Shown here one piece after another: positions 9,101 to 13,204 of a stretch of 13,204 bases of DNA. The DNA lies in assembly GCA_013821585.1 (NCBI GenBank), contig JACDGO010000023.1:1-13204 (forward strand), read 5' to 3'. The notes beneath the pieces are model-generated. The model was not told the DNA's origin. It searched no databases and saw nothing but the letters and a program-made list of their open reading frames with translations. Numbering within the stretch: the stretch's first letter is position 1; each line of letters begins with the position of its first letter. The DNA comes from Sphingomonadaceae bacterium (GTDB taxonomy: Bacteria > Pseudomonadota > Alphaproteobacteria > Sphingomonadales > Sphingomonadaceae). The position numbers were made by a program, and so were the translations under genes.

Positions 9101-9315
9101 CCGGTCGCGATCGCCAGCATCATGTAGGATCGCTTCACCCGCGCGGCGATGCGCTCGATTTCCGCGGCAACAGTCTCAGTATAACACAAGGCCAGGCCTT
9201 GGCTGGTGCTGTCCGGAGCACGCTAGGTCCCAATTATGACGTGGCGTTCGAGACGTCTCGGGTCGATCCGGACAGTAATCATCTACATGCCGAATATAAC
9301 CCAAAACGACGCTGA
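6112..9315 (+). CDS. traG: TraG, F-type mating-pair stabilisation protein with C-terminal M15-like peptidase domain
   Basis: TraG is an inner-membrane protein; its N-terminal part is needed for pilus assembly and its periplasmic C-terminal part for mating-pair stabilisation and entry exclusion. ATG at 6112 is chosen over the in-frame ATG at 6055 because AGGGAAGGG lies just upstream and the protein then begins with the conserved MNVEVFTIGGGDYIVNVFNA. Length is 1067 aa against about 940 for F TraG. Predicted membrane helices are at about 33-51, 59-78, 92-108, 333-357, 367-388 and 419-440. Residues about 470-925 are hydrophilic, Ser/Gln/Ala-rich and largely helical. The extra tail, about 958-1067, looks like a zinc peptidase of the M15/hedgehog group: SGRD at 997, His1009 and Asp1016 in HPRGDALDF, and Asp1054/His1057/His1059 in DSNHLHAEY. 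The TraG call is confident; the peptidase domain is a motif-based inference. Confidence 0.93.
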   Translation: MNVEVFTIGGGDYIVNVFNAVAAWTGGGGYKSMIRVVMVMGLIYSLLVTAFNLDWRAWLNWFLQSTLIYLCLMVPTVTVKVTDRINPGLAPSVVANVPLGLGMLASFTSQVGDYLTRSAETVFVMPAQLNYSSNGLIYGSKLMEATHAIQITDPEFAGNLNEHMKQCVFYDVMLGFKSMDTLAKSTDLWTDIGPGSPARGQKFLTRNGAGGVDSEIKTCNQAYAELTPQWTTFINGMVPLFGKKLYPRLSNAAAAAKLTADLPVTYQAFTGNASTAVAILRQHLSLNVFMQARNDMSGGSGSAAIDSFAATRADVQSQNTYSAIAQGAMKWVPVLNIVLTVVFYAMFPVIFPLFLMPKTGVSTLRGYGMGFFYLAAWGPLYVVLHMILMSRATAAGLAVGGGGATLGNFAGMGAVNDETALLAGYLISSVPFIAAGMARGAMAIAGQATSFLAPSQNAAEAAALEATTGNYAYGNASLANATVNSRSMNQWSDAPSFTTGAATTSFRNANGALSNFNADGTTTVNQAPGISSFESKPSLTQGTVGELRRGVSQFESQSSQQRELAMQSTSAAITAGSQIFDTLQTSRGRDSVTGRQEQAAISEAQNLTRTWSDRLVQDYGWSRESADDYARRAYTGAQLGVDGSLKVGVAPKLLGVGGGVQGGIIGSITSGSDNSRTSRSGQSESERIANGLEFLNTEGHSSVATQSRESFFRATSTSSDAQIRGLTARHDASLTEARSHSVEAGRLAEAGRRYEEQASFAETHGFQISRDLSQNWQAFASGELARNPGLKASGYETWMRDSDLTPQQRDVRDVLEERFQQSYLDDMRRELGPVGPLDKSSIGAPASTTADGVREWGAGQIGSLDAQAPRVRVDTDERDGALTGLVSDRLQGADGRLHQHQRDASLLTGDIHRQGDQIDGVVGTRLRSYNLETTPLAERFTGRVGGTVDATPFARSQGVSIKPGTNVRNLDPAIVPAISAVAAGSRSLGLTAPTITSGRDRQHHVGSLHPRGDALDFRGNSLSITQGQALAGAVRSTLGPNYDVAFETSRVDPDSNHLHAEYNPKRR
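8982..9312 (+). other. Putative M15-like peptidoglycan peptidase domain at the TraG C-terminus
   Basis: This is a sub-region of traG, residues about 958-1067. The layout matches the M15 metal site: a SGRD turn near 997 where family members have SGYR, then His1009-x6-Asp1016 within SLHPRGDALDF, then D-x-x-H-x-H ending at His1059. In VanX/VanY-type enzymes the metal is held by His, Asp and His with the same seven-residue step between the first two, and a Glu just before the last His acts as base. Here Asp1054 sits at the corresponding place, so catalysis may differ or be lost. Located in the periplasm by TraG topology, it could trim peptidoglycan cross-links or stems at the conjugation site. 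Not verified by any search. Confidence 0.6.
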
Positions 9316-9321
9316 AATCTA

Positions 9322-9543
9322 TTACCCGTGTGTGAAAGAAACCACAGCGTACAGGAGCATGCCACCCCAAATGACTGCGACGCCGATCACGTTGAACTTA
9401 AGCCAACCCGGGCTTGCCGCGAATTGGGCGCGCTTCCAGACGTGCGAACTCTTCAGCCAGTCGAGATCACCGGGGCTTGGACGCGCCTCGAGATCGGCGA
9501 TCCGCGCTTTCAGCTCGGCAATCTCTGTGTCGCGCTCGGCCAT
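9322..9543 (-). CDS. Small coiled-coil plus membrane-helix protein
   Basis: A 73-residue protein on the minus strand, convergent with traG (stops 6 bp apart). The ATG at 9543 is chosen over the one at 9549 because AAGGA at 9556-9552 then has an ideal 8-base spacing. Residues 1-21 (MAERDTEIAELKARIADLEA) are a heptad-patterned coiled coil. Residues about 24-45 are polar with aromatic residues (DLDWLKSSHVWKRAQF). Residues about 50-70 (FNVIGVAVIWGGMLLYAVVSF) form one transmembrane helix. The product is probably a membrane-anchored oligomer. I do not recognise the family. Position next to TraG suggests, as inference only, a small accessory or entry-exclusion-type membrane protein. Composition, ribosome binding site and the lack of a competing plus-strand gene support it being real. 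Confidence 0.7.
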   Translation of the reverse strand: MAERDTEIAELKARIADLEARPSPGDLDWLKSSHVWKRAQFAASPGWLKFNVIGVAVIWGGMLLYAVVSFTHG

Positions 9544-9560
9544 GTCCATAGTCCTTCACG

Positions 9561-9589
9561 TGAACAATAGAAGAACAGACGCGAATAGT
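9561..9589 (+). promoter_or_regulatory. Candidate sigma-70-type promoter
   Basis: TGAACA (9561-9566) and AATAGT (9584-9589) each match the consensus at four of six positions with a 17-base spacer, in the divergent gap between the small minus-strand gene and the ORF at 9608. The predicted start point would fall at about 9596, right at the ribosome binding site, so the leader would be very short; this weakens the call. Confidence 0.22.
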
Positions 9590-9607
9590 CAACATGGAGA
9601 GGGTCTG

Positions 9608-9769
9608 ATGCACGCCTTGTCGATCAATGTCATGGGGCTGGCGATCGGAGCGGCCCCGCACCCGGCAGCGGCTCAGAAGCTCAACGTTAGCGGCACCGTC
9701 GTCGATGAAGCGGCAACCGTTCCAACTTGCGTCAAGCCGCTCGGCATGGTCGCGGGTCATGTTCGGTGA
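9608..9769 (+). CDS. Short exported-looking ORF, probably a truncated gene
   Basis: A 53-residue reading frame with a good ribosome binding site (GGAGAGGG at 9596-9603). Residues about 1-23 (MHALSINVMGLAIGAAPHPA plus AAQ) look like a weak Sec signal peptide with AAAQ cleavage. The mature part would be only about 30 residues (LNVSGTVVDEAATVPTCVKP, then LGMVAGHVR) and stops abruptly. The run TVPTCVKPLGMVA reads like the beginning of a larger secreted or lipoprotein-type domain, faintly reminiscent of CsgG-family N-termini, but I cannot confirm that. The loss of coherent coding after position about 9755, with another open frame taking over further on, suggests a frameshifted or decayed gene rather than a functional peptide. 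Confidence 0.4.
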   Translation: MHALSINVMGLAIGAAPHPAAAQKLNVSGTVVDEAATVPTCVKPLGMVAGHVR

Positions 9770-9954
9770 GCCGTTCGGGCGAATGCCGGTCCTCGAGAAG
9801 TTGGTAGGGCAGGGGATCCGTCCCCAAGGTCCGGCGCAAGCGGTTCCTGACGCGGGTCGAGCAGGACACGCTGGCCAATCTCGAGGCGGCCGACTCTCGA
9901 GGCGGTGCGCGAGACGATCTCATACGCATTGGCATGACCGATTTGGGGAGGTGA
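9755..9954 (+). pseudogene. Probable eroded gene remnant before the lytic transglycosylase
   Basis: After the 9608 ORF stops, coding-like sequence continues in other frames without a usable start. From 9808 to 9954 one frame is open and reads VRRKRFLTRVEQDTLANLEA followed by ADSRGGARDDLIRIGMTDLGR, ending in TGA two bases before the transglycosylase ATG. Third codon positions are strongly GC-rich over its first 20 or so codons, as in the neighbouring real genes, but the frame is closed upstream by a TAG at 9805 and has no ATG. The simplest reading is the 3' end of a damaged gene. I cannot name it. The minus strand is also open here, so the call is tentative. Confidence 0.3.
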
Positions 9955-9955
9955 C

Positions 9956-10867
9956 ATGACGACGAACACAGCGTGGGCCATTAAGACAGCAACGATTTTC
10001 GCTCTCGCAGTGATGCCGGCCCAGCTGCTCGCCAAATCTGGAGCTCACGCGCCGGCCCCTGTGACCCGTAAAGTTGTCCTGATGGACTTCACTCAGACGC
10101 CCCAAGCTATCAGCGCTCCTACGGCGGATGCGGGCGACACAAATTCCCCGATCGCCGACGTTGCCCGACAGATGGCTAGCTCCTTCACCAATAGCTCGCC
10201 ATCCTCGATTGATGACTTTGCACCCGCCGACACTTGGCCGATGTTGTCGGCCGCATCCCTCCCCAATCCCTTCATCACCCGCGCCATTGCCCCGTTCGGT
10301 GCCATCCCAGCGCCGGCGTTAAACGCCGGCGGCTTTTGTGCGAACTACGCCTACCAGGATGATTTCAGCCATGGTCGCGCCGCAGCGGAACGGCGTCGGC
10401 TCATCTATCCGCTCGTTCACCAGGTGGCCTGCGAGCAGGGGCTGCCGATCGGTCTATTCGACGCGCTGATCATGCAGGAAAGCCGCTATAACCACATGGC
10501 GATCTCGCCGAAGGGCGCGTTGGGCTTGGCGCAGCTGATGCCGGCCACGGCGCGCCAGCTCGGGGCCAATCCCTATGCGGTGATCGAGAACCTGCGCGGT
10601 GGGGCGCGCTACCTCCGTCTACAGGTCGACCGGTTCGGTCGCTACGATCTGGCGCTTGCAGCGTACAACGCAGGACCTGGGCGTGTGGCGCGATATGGGC
10701 GGGTGCCTGCGATTGCCGAGACAATTGGTTACGTTCGCAATATCTCTGCCAAATGGGGCGGTCCACCTGGCGTGCAGGTCGCGTCGATGACCTCGCCGTT
10801 TGTTGGGCGGAGAGCGCAGATGATCTTCATGCCCTATTATAAGCGTCCGTTCGACGGATCTCGCTGA
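9956..10867 (+). CDS. Lytic transglycosylase, VirB1/SLT-like
   Basis: This enzyme cleaves the glycan strand of peptidoglycan between N-acetylmuramic acid and N-acetylglucosamine, opening the wall for a conjugation channel. The 303-residue product has a signal peptide (MTTNTAWAIKTATIFALAVM, cleavage near LLA-K, residue 26). Residues about 27-150 are low-complexity, Ala/Pro/Ser-rich linker. Residues about 160-275 are the SLT domain: catalytic Glu175 in MQESRYN, then GALGLAQLMPATA (Gly190-Pro196), GGARYLRLQVDRFG, and AAYNAGPGRV at about 235-244. All key motifs are intact. GGAGGTGA directly before the ATG is a near-perfect ribosome binding site. It lies downstream of traG, as an accessory of type IV secretion; it converges on vapC with a 6-bp gap. 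Confidence 0.92.
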   Translation: MTTNTAWAIKTATIFALAVMPAQLLAKSGAHAPAPVTRKVVLMDFTQTPQAISAPTADAGDTNSPIADVARQMASSFTNSSPSSIDDFAPADTWPMLSAASLPNPFITRAIAPFGAIPAPALNAGGFCANYAYQDDFSHGRAAAERRRLIYPLVHQVACEQGLPIGLFDALIMQESRYNHMAISPKGALGLAQLMPATARQLGANPYAVIENLRGGARYLRLQVDRFGRYDLALAAYNAGPGRVARYGRVPAIAETIGYVRNISAKWGGPPGVQVASMTSPFVGRRAQMIFMPYYKRPFDGSR

Positions 10868-10873
10868 TCGGGA

Positions 10874-11257
10874 CTACCGGATGACGACAATCTTGACCGC
10901 GCAAGCGTCGGCCACATCAGACCAGCCTCGGTCGGCGGTCCATGCTGGTAAACTATCGCAGCGCGCGAGCGCCAGGCAGAACCGGTCGCCAAGCGAGAGA
11001 CCGGCAGAAGACGTCGGCGCGCGCAGCCGTCCGGCGAGCTGGCCGTGCCGCCGGTCAGCGGCGACGATCTTGATCGGCAGTGGATCGAGCATCATGTCGA
11101 CGTCGTCTTCGGGCATGCCCGAATGAATGAAGTGGCTGACGACCTCGGCATAGTTGATTGTACTCATGCGTGCGGTAGCGATTGCGGCGGCAACCTTGCT
11201 CGCGCCGCGTTCGCCCTTGAGCATGGCGATCAGCGCCGAGGCATCGAGGACGATCAT
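10874..11257 (-). CDS. vapC: VapC-type PIN-domain toxin ribonuclease
   Basis: VapC toxins are magnesium-dependent PIN-domain ribonucleases that stop translation when not bound by their antitoxin. The 127-residue length is typical. The four acidic active-site positions are visible: Asp5 in VLDASALIAML, Glu38 in TINYAEVVSHF, Asp91 in LSLGDRFCLALA and Asp109 in WTADRGW. The ATG overlaps the stop of the antitoxin gene as ATGA, so the toxin is made only by coupled translation after the antitoxin. RNA target cannot be read from sequence. The pair probably stabilises the mobile element; that is inference from family behaviour. Confidence 0.92.
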   Translation of the reverse strand: MIVLDASALIAMLKGERGASKVAAAIATARMSTINYAEVVSHFIHSGMPEDDVDMMLDPLPIKIVAADRRHGQLAGRLRAPTSSAGLSLGDRFCLALARCDSLPAWTADRGWSDVADACAVKIVVIR

Positions 11258-11493
11258 TCGCCGCTGTCGTCACGGCGGCGGGCGAGGAATGCGTCGGCCG
11301 ACGTCTCGGGATTGGCATATTTTTTCGCGATCGCCTGCGCCGATTTGACCGCCTGCGCGGCGGTGCGCAGCATGACGCCGTCGCCGGTTTCTTCGAGAAA
11401 GACCGCGCCGCCCTTGGCGAGCCCGAGCCGTTTGCGGATATCGGCGGGTAAGCTCATGCGGCCATTGGGCGTGATGTTAACGGCTATGGCCAT
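11254..11493 (-). CDS. vapB: VapB-type antitoxin with AbrB/MazE-like DNA-binding domain
   Basis: The antitoxin binds and neutralises VapC and normally represses its own operon. The 79-residue product starts MAIAVNITPNGRMSLPADIR, a SpoVT-AbrB swapped-hairpin domain (residues about 1-45, continuing KRLGLAKGGAVFLEETGDGV). The C-terminal half (about 50-79, AVKSAQAIAKKYANPETSAD onward) is the flexible toxin-wrapping region. The ATG at 11493 is chosen because the DNA-binding domain begins there; upstream in-frame extension starts only at a TTG and adds unconserved residues. The ribosome binding site is weak. It precedes vapC with an ATGA overlap, the usual order for this family. Confidence 0.88.
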   Translation of the reverse strand: MAIAVNITPNGRMSLPADIRKRLGLAKGGAVFLEETGDGVMLRTAAQAVKSAQAIAKKYANPETSADAFLARRRDDSGE

Positions 11494-11824
11494 TGGGCAA
11501 GTCCGGTCGATTGGAGGGCAATGCTGCTGACATACCCAAACCAACGCGAATGAGCAATCTTGTGCTTAGTGTAACAGAACGCCGATTATGTCTCATCCGA
11601 CTAATCGCGTCTCAAACAGTTTTTCAGGGGTCAAAACCGCAAAGTAACCGGCGATAACTGCCTTTCGTTCGTCTGGCCGCACCGTGGGCGCTGATGGTCA
11701 GTGGCTTCGGCAGCGTACGGCTCGCCGCATGCAGAGGTCAGAGGGGTGGACACGCCACTAGATACGGGCCGGATCGCGAAAATCATGCGTTATCAAGCGT
11801 CGACACGAGGTAGGCAAAGGCTCC
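11494..11824. other. Intergenic region between vapB and the PilZ gene, no gene seen
   Basis: This 331-bp divergent gap must hold the vapBC promoter on one strand and the PilZ-gene promoter on the other. Bases about 11555-11660 are less GC-rich than the surroundings and contain the run TTTTTCAGGGGTCAAAACCG at about 11621. I found no open frame with a ribosome binding site, no tRNA and no strong inverted repeat. It could include scar sequence from an old insertion, which I cannot show. Confidence 0.5.
11529..11557 (-). promoter_or_regulatory. Candidate promoter of vapBC
   Basis: On the minus strand, TTGCTC (11557-11552) and TATGTC (11534-11529) are separated by 17 bases and would start transcription near 11522, about 30 bases before the vapB ATG. 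Each box matches the consensus at only three of six positions, so this is a positional guess. I saw no clear palindromic operator. Confidence 0.22.
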
Positions 11825-12097
11825 ATGGATAAAACACGACGCGTCGATCGCTCTGCAACCTTTATCCCGGCATTCTTCCGCGTGCTGGGCGTTCCTTGTG
11901 CGGTTGAAGTTCGCGATCTCTCATCGACGGGATTCAAGATCGAGAGCTTCGACAAGTTTGGCGAGGGAACGCGCGGGACGCTCAAAATCGAAGGCTTTGA
12001 GGCATGGGGCGCTATCGTTGCTTGGCGATCCGGTGACGATACGGGATGCCAGTTTGACCGGCCGCTCCACCCTGCCGTCACTGACCCGATCGCGTAG
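11825..12097 (+). CDS. Solitary PilZ-domain protein, putative c-di-GMP binder
   Basis: PilZ domains bind cyclic di-GMP and pass the signal to motility, adhesion or polysaccharide machinery. The 90-residue protein is one PilZ domain with no partner domain. Both halves of the ligand motif are present: RRVDR (Arg5-x3-Arg9) and, 21 residues later, DLSSTG (Asp31-Gly36). The C-terminal strand WGAIVAWRSGDDTGCQFDRP (about 61-80) and LHPAV are typical of short PilZ proteins in sphingomonads and relatives. AAAGG lies 4 bases before the ATG. It stands alone between vapBC and an AlpA-like gene, so its target is unknown. No signal peptide or membrane segment; cytoplasmic. Confidence 0.85.
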   Translation: MDKTRRVDRSATFIPAFFRVLGVPCAVEVRDLSSTGFKIESFDKFGEGTRGTLKIEGFEAWGAIVAWRSGDDTGCQFDRPLHPAVTDPIA

Positions 12098-12433
12098 CGA
12101 TACCCTGGTCAAACCTAACCCAATTCTGGCTGTCGCCGCATGCAAAAAAAACGTCGACGCCCACACGCGTGACAACTGATGCGGACAGCGGGGACGACCG
12201 TCCCCCTCGCCGTCGTGCCACTATCAGGCCGTCAACAACGCGTTATTGAGTGCTTAGGCGGAGTATGAACAGGCAATGGCGTGGCGTGTCACCAGGCGCA
12301 CGTCACTGGTCAGGTAGAACAATCTATCCGGCGGCGCGCTTGAGGGTATCGAGCAAGCGGGTGCAGGCCCTGGCTCGCAGCTGGCCTCTCGGCCGTTCAT
12401 CGCATCCAAACGTCCACAGGATAGTAAGTCCGC
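12098..12433. other. Gene-free region between the PilZ gene and the AlpA-like gene
   Basis: No convincing gene is visible in these 336 bases. Open frames on both strands lack ribosome binding sites and protein-like composition. The one structure I see is a small hairpin at 12190-12205. An A8 run occurs near 12143. Upstream of 12434 the sequence AGGATAGTAAG offers only a poor ribosome binding site for the next gene. Confidence 0.45.
12190..12205. repeat. Short perfect inverted repeat (possible terminator stem or operator)
   Basis: GGGGACGACCGTCCCC can fold as a six-base-pair GC-rich stem with a four-base loop. It lies about 90 bases after the PilZ gene stop. There is no T-run after it on either strand, so an intrinsic terminator is doubtful; an operator or chance palindrome is possible. 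Confidence 0.3.
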
Positions 12434-12628
12434 ATGGATCCAGATCGTATCACTATCGATGAAGCTGCCGTGATCGCCGGGGGTGACCGCGCTGCAGTTT
12501 ATGCTTGGATGGCGCACATGGACTTTCCAAGGCCTGCTCGTTTTATGGGCGTGAGCCAATCGTGGTCGCGCGCCGCAGTTGAAGAGTGGGCTGCAAGAAC
12601 GCCTGTCAATCGATTGGGTGCCCGGTAG
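12434..12628 (+). CDS. AlpA-like small DNA-binding protein
   Basis: AlpA-family proteins are small MerR-like helix-turn-helix proteins that act as excisionases or transcriptional activators in phages and integrative elements. The 64-residue protein has the expected layout: ITIDEAAVIAGGDRAAVYAW is the helix-turn-helix (residues about 6-25), MDFPRPARFMG is the FPxP wing with its strand, and WSRAAVEEWAARTP is the closing helix. The canonical serine-rich turn is replaced by GGDRAAV. The ribosome binding site is weak (AGGA about 12 bases upstream). No integrase is visible nearby to serve as partner. I am fairly sure of the fold, less of the role. Confidence 0.72.
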   Translation: MDPDRITIDEAAVIAGGDRAAVYAWMAHMDFPRPARFMGVSQSWSRAAVEEWAARTPVNRLGAR

Positions 12629-12832
12629 CGTCGTGGCAGAATCGCTTGTTTCGGCTTCGCCAACGCGGCGAGGCAAATTAAGCTGTGCGCGCAAGACCCT
12701 GAACTTCCTGTCCTCACTCGCCTGAGGCAGGCCGCGGCCGGCGAGCAGACTTCGTCTCGCCTGCGCGGATGTTTGATCCTGGCTGCATGCGCGGCGATAG
12801 GGGCTCTCGCTTCCACGCCTTCAAACCAGGTT
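12629..12832. other. Gap between the AlpA-like gene and the transposase, no gene seen
   Basis: About 200 GC-rich bases with no supported gene. It should include the left end of the insertion sequence or the junction with it, but I could not define a terminal inverted repeat or target duplication because the other end lies outside the window. Confidence 0.4.
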
Positions 12833-13204
12833 CTACGCCGCCTGTTGGCTAGTGTTTAGTCCCGTCGTGTGGCGGTACGGGTCGATTTTGAATCGAGTTG
12901 GGTCTTCTGTCCAGACGCGAGCGACATATTCGTAGGGCGTAAGGCCGCGCAGGGTCTTCAGCCTGCGGCCGTGATTGTAGGCGTCGATGAAGATCTGGAG
13001 GTGCCGCCTGAGCTGGTCATGGCTATCGTAATGGTAGCGTTTGACGGTGGCGTCCTTGATGGTGCGGTTCATCCGCTCGACCTGTCCGTTGGTCCACGGA
13101 TGGTTCGGCTTGGTGAGGCGGTGTTCGATACCGTGTTCGCGACAGATCTGGTCGAAGCGGTGGACGCGCATGCGTGCGGTCCAGCCATCACGGTTCTTTG
13201 GCAG
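12833..13204 (-). CDS. IS481-type transposase, C-terminal part (cut by window edge)
   Basis: DDE transposase of an insertion sequence. The frame runs open from the right edge of the window, so the N-terminal helix-turn-helix and the first two catalytic Asp residues are outside; about 123 residues are visible. The integrase-core end is clear: RFDQICREHGIEHRLTKPNH, then PWTNGQVERMNRTIKDATVK with the catalytic Glu in GQVER, then AYNHGRRLKTLRGLTPYEYV and the tail ending near GLNTSQQAA. This matches the IS481 family C-terminus. The methionine at 13171 is internal because matching sequence precedes it. Whether the copy is complete cannot be told. It marks a mobile insertion at the right side of the accessory region. 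Confidence 0.9.
   Translation of the reverse strand: MPKNRDGWTARMRVHRFDQICREHGIEHRLTKPNHPWTNGQVERMNRTIKDATVKRYHYDSHDQLRRHLQIFIDAYNHGRRLKTLRGLTPYEYVARVWTEDPTRFKIDPYRHTTGLNTSQQAA

Noticed and set aside
9757..10035. Minus-strand frame reading HANAYEIVSRTASRVGRLEI and onward, protein-like in part
   Set aside because: It runs across the start of the transglycosylase gene, has no ribosome binding site at its start, and its third positions are less GC-rich than the plus-strand frame over the same bases. Kept only as an alternative for the remnant region.
12250..12462. 70-aa plus-strand open frame upstream of the AlpA-like gene
   Set aside because: Arg/Ser-rich, no ribosome binding site, and it overlaps the better-supported AlpA-like gene in another frame.
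12780..12860. Terminal inverted repeat of the IS481-type element
   Set aside because: The TGTTGGCTAGTGTTTAGTCC run near 12843 is a possible tip, but it would place the transposase stop outside the element and the partner end is not in the window, so I cannot support it.
9316..13204. CRISPR array, tRNA, rRNA or origin of transfer
   Set aside because: I saw no regularly spaced repeats, no cloverleaf with conserved T-loop, and no relaxase or recognisable nick region in the window.

Overview
The window is high-GC DNA read as part of a conjugative element (plasmid or integrative conjugative element) from an alphaproteobacterium, most likely a sphingomonad. That assignment rests on overall protein style, the GC-rich third codon positions and a PilZ protein of the sort common in that group; it is an inference, since there is no rRNA or taxonomic marker here.

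Positions 1-9315 are one tightly packed plus-strand operon for the mating-pair-formation part of an F-type type IV secretion system: traU (5' end cut off by the window), trbC, traN, a small winged-helix-like gene, traF, traH and traG. Successive genes overlap by a few bases or are separated by 1-25 bp, so they are probably co-transcribed and translationally coupled. The products are exported or membrane proteins that in F-like systems assemble the pilus (TraU, TrbC, TraF, TraH, TraG) and stabilise mating pairs (TraN, TraG). Many are cysteine-rich, and two have thioredoxin folds: TraF keeps a CXXC pair and TrbC does not. The two most unusual points are a non-standard DNA-binding-like gene between traN and traF, and a C-terminal extension of TraG that resembles a zinc-dependent M15/hedgehog-type peptidoglycan peptidase.

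Positions 9316-10867 form a transition zone. A small minus-strand coiled-coil plus membrane-helix gene converges on traG. Next comes a short exported-looking ORF followed by what looks like the eroded remainder of a gene. The zone ends with a well-preserved VirB1-like lytic transglycosylase, which fits the conjugation machinery because it would open the cell wall for the channel.

Positions 10868-13204 are looser accessory DNA. They hold a minus-strand VapBC toxin-antitoxin pair (likely stabilisation), a solitary PilZ-domain gene, an AlpA-like small DNA-binding gene, and the C-terminal part of an IS481-type transposase running off the right edge. Three gaps of about 200-335 bp have no convincing gene. 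The sequence suggests a backbone-to-cargo boundary here.
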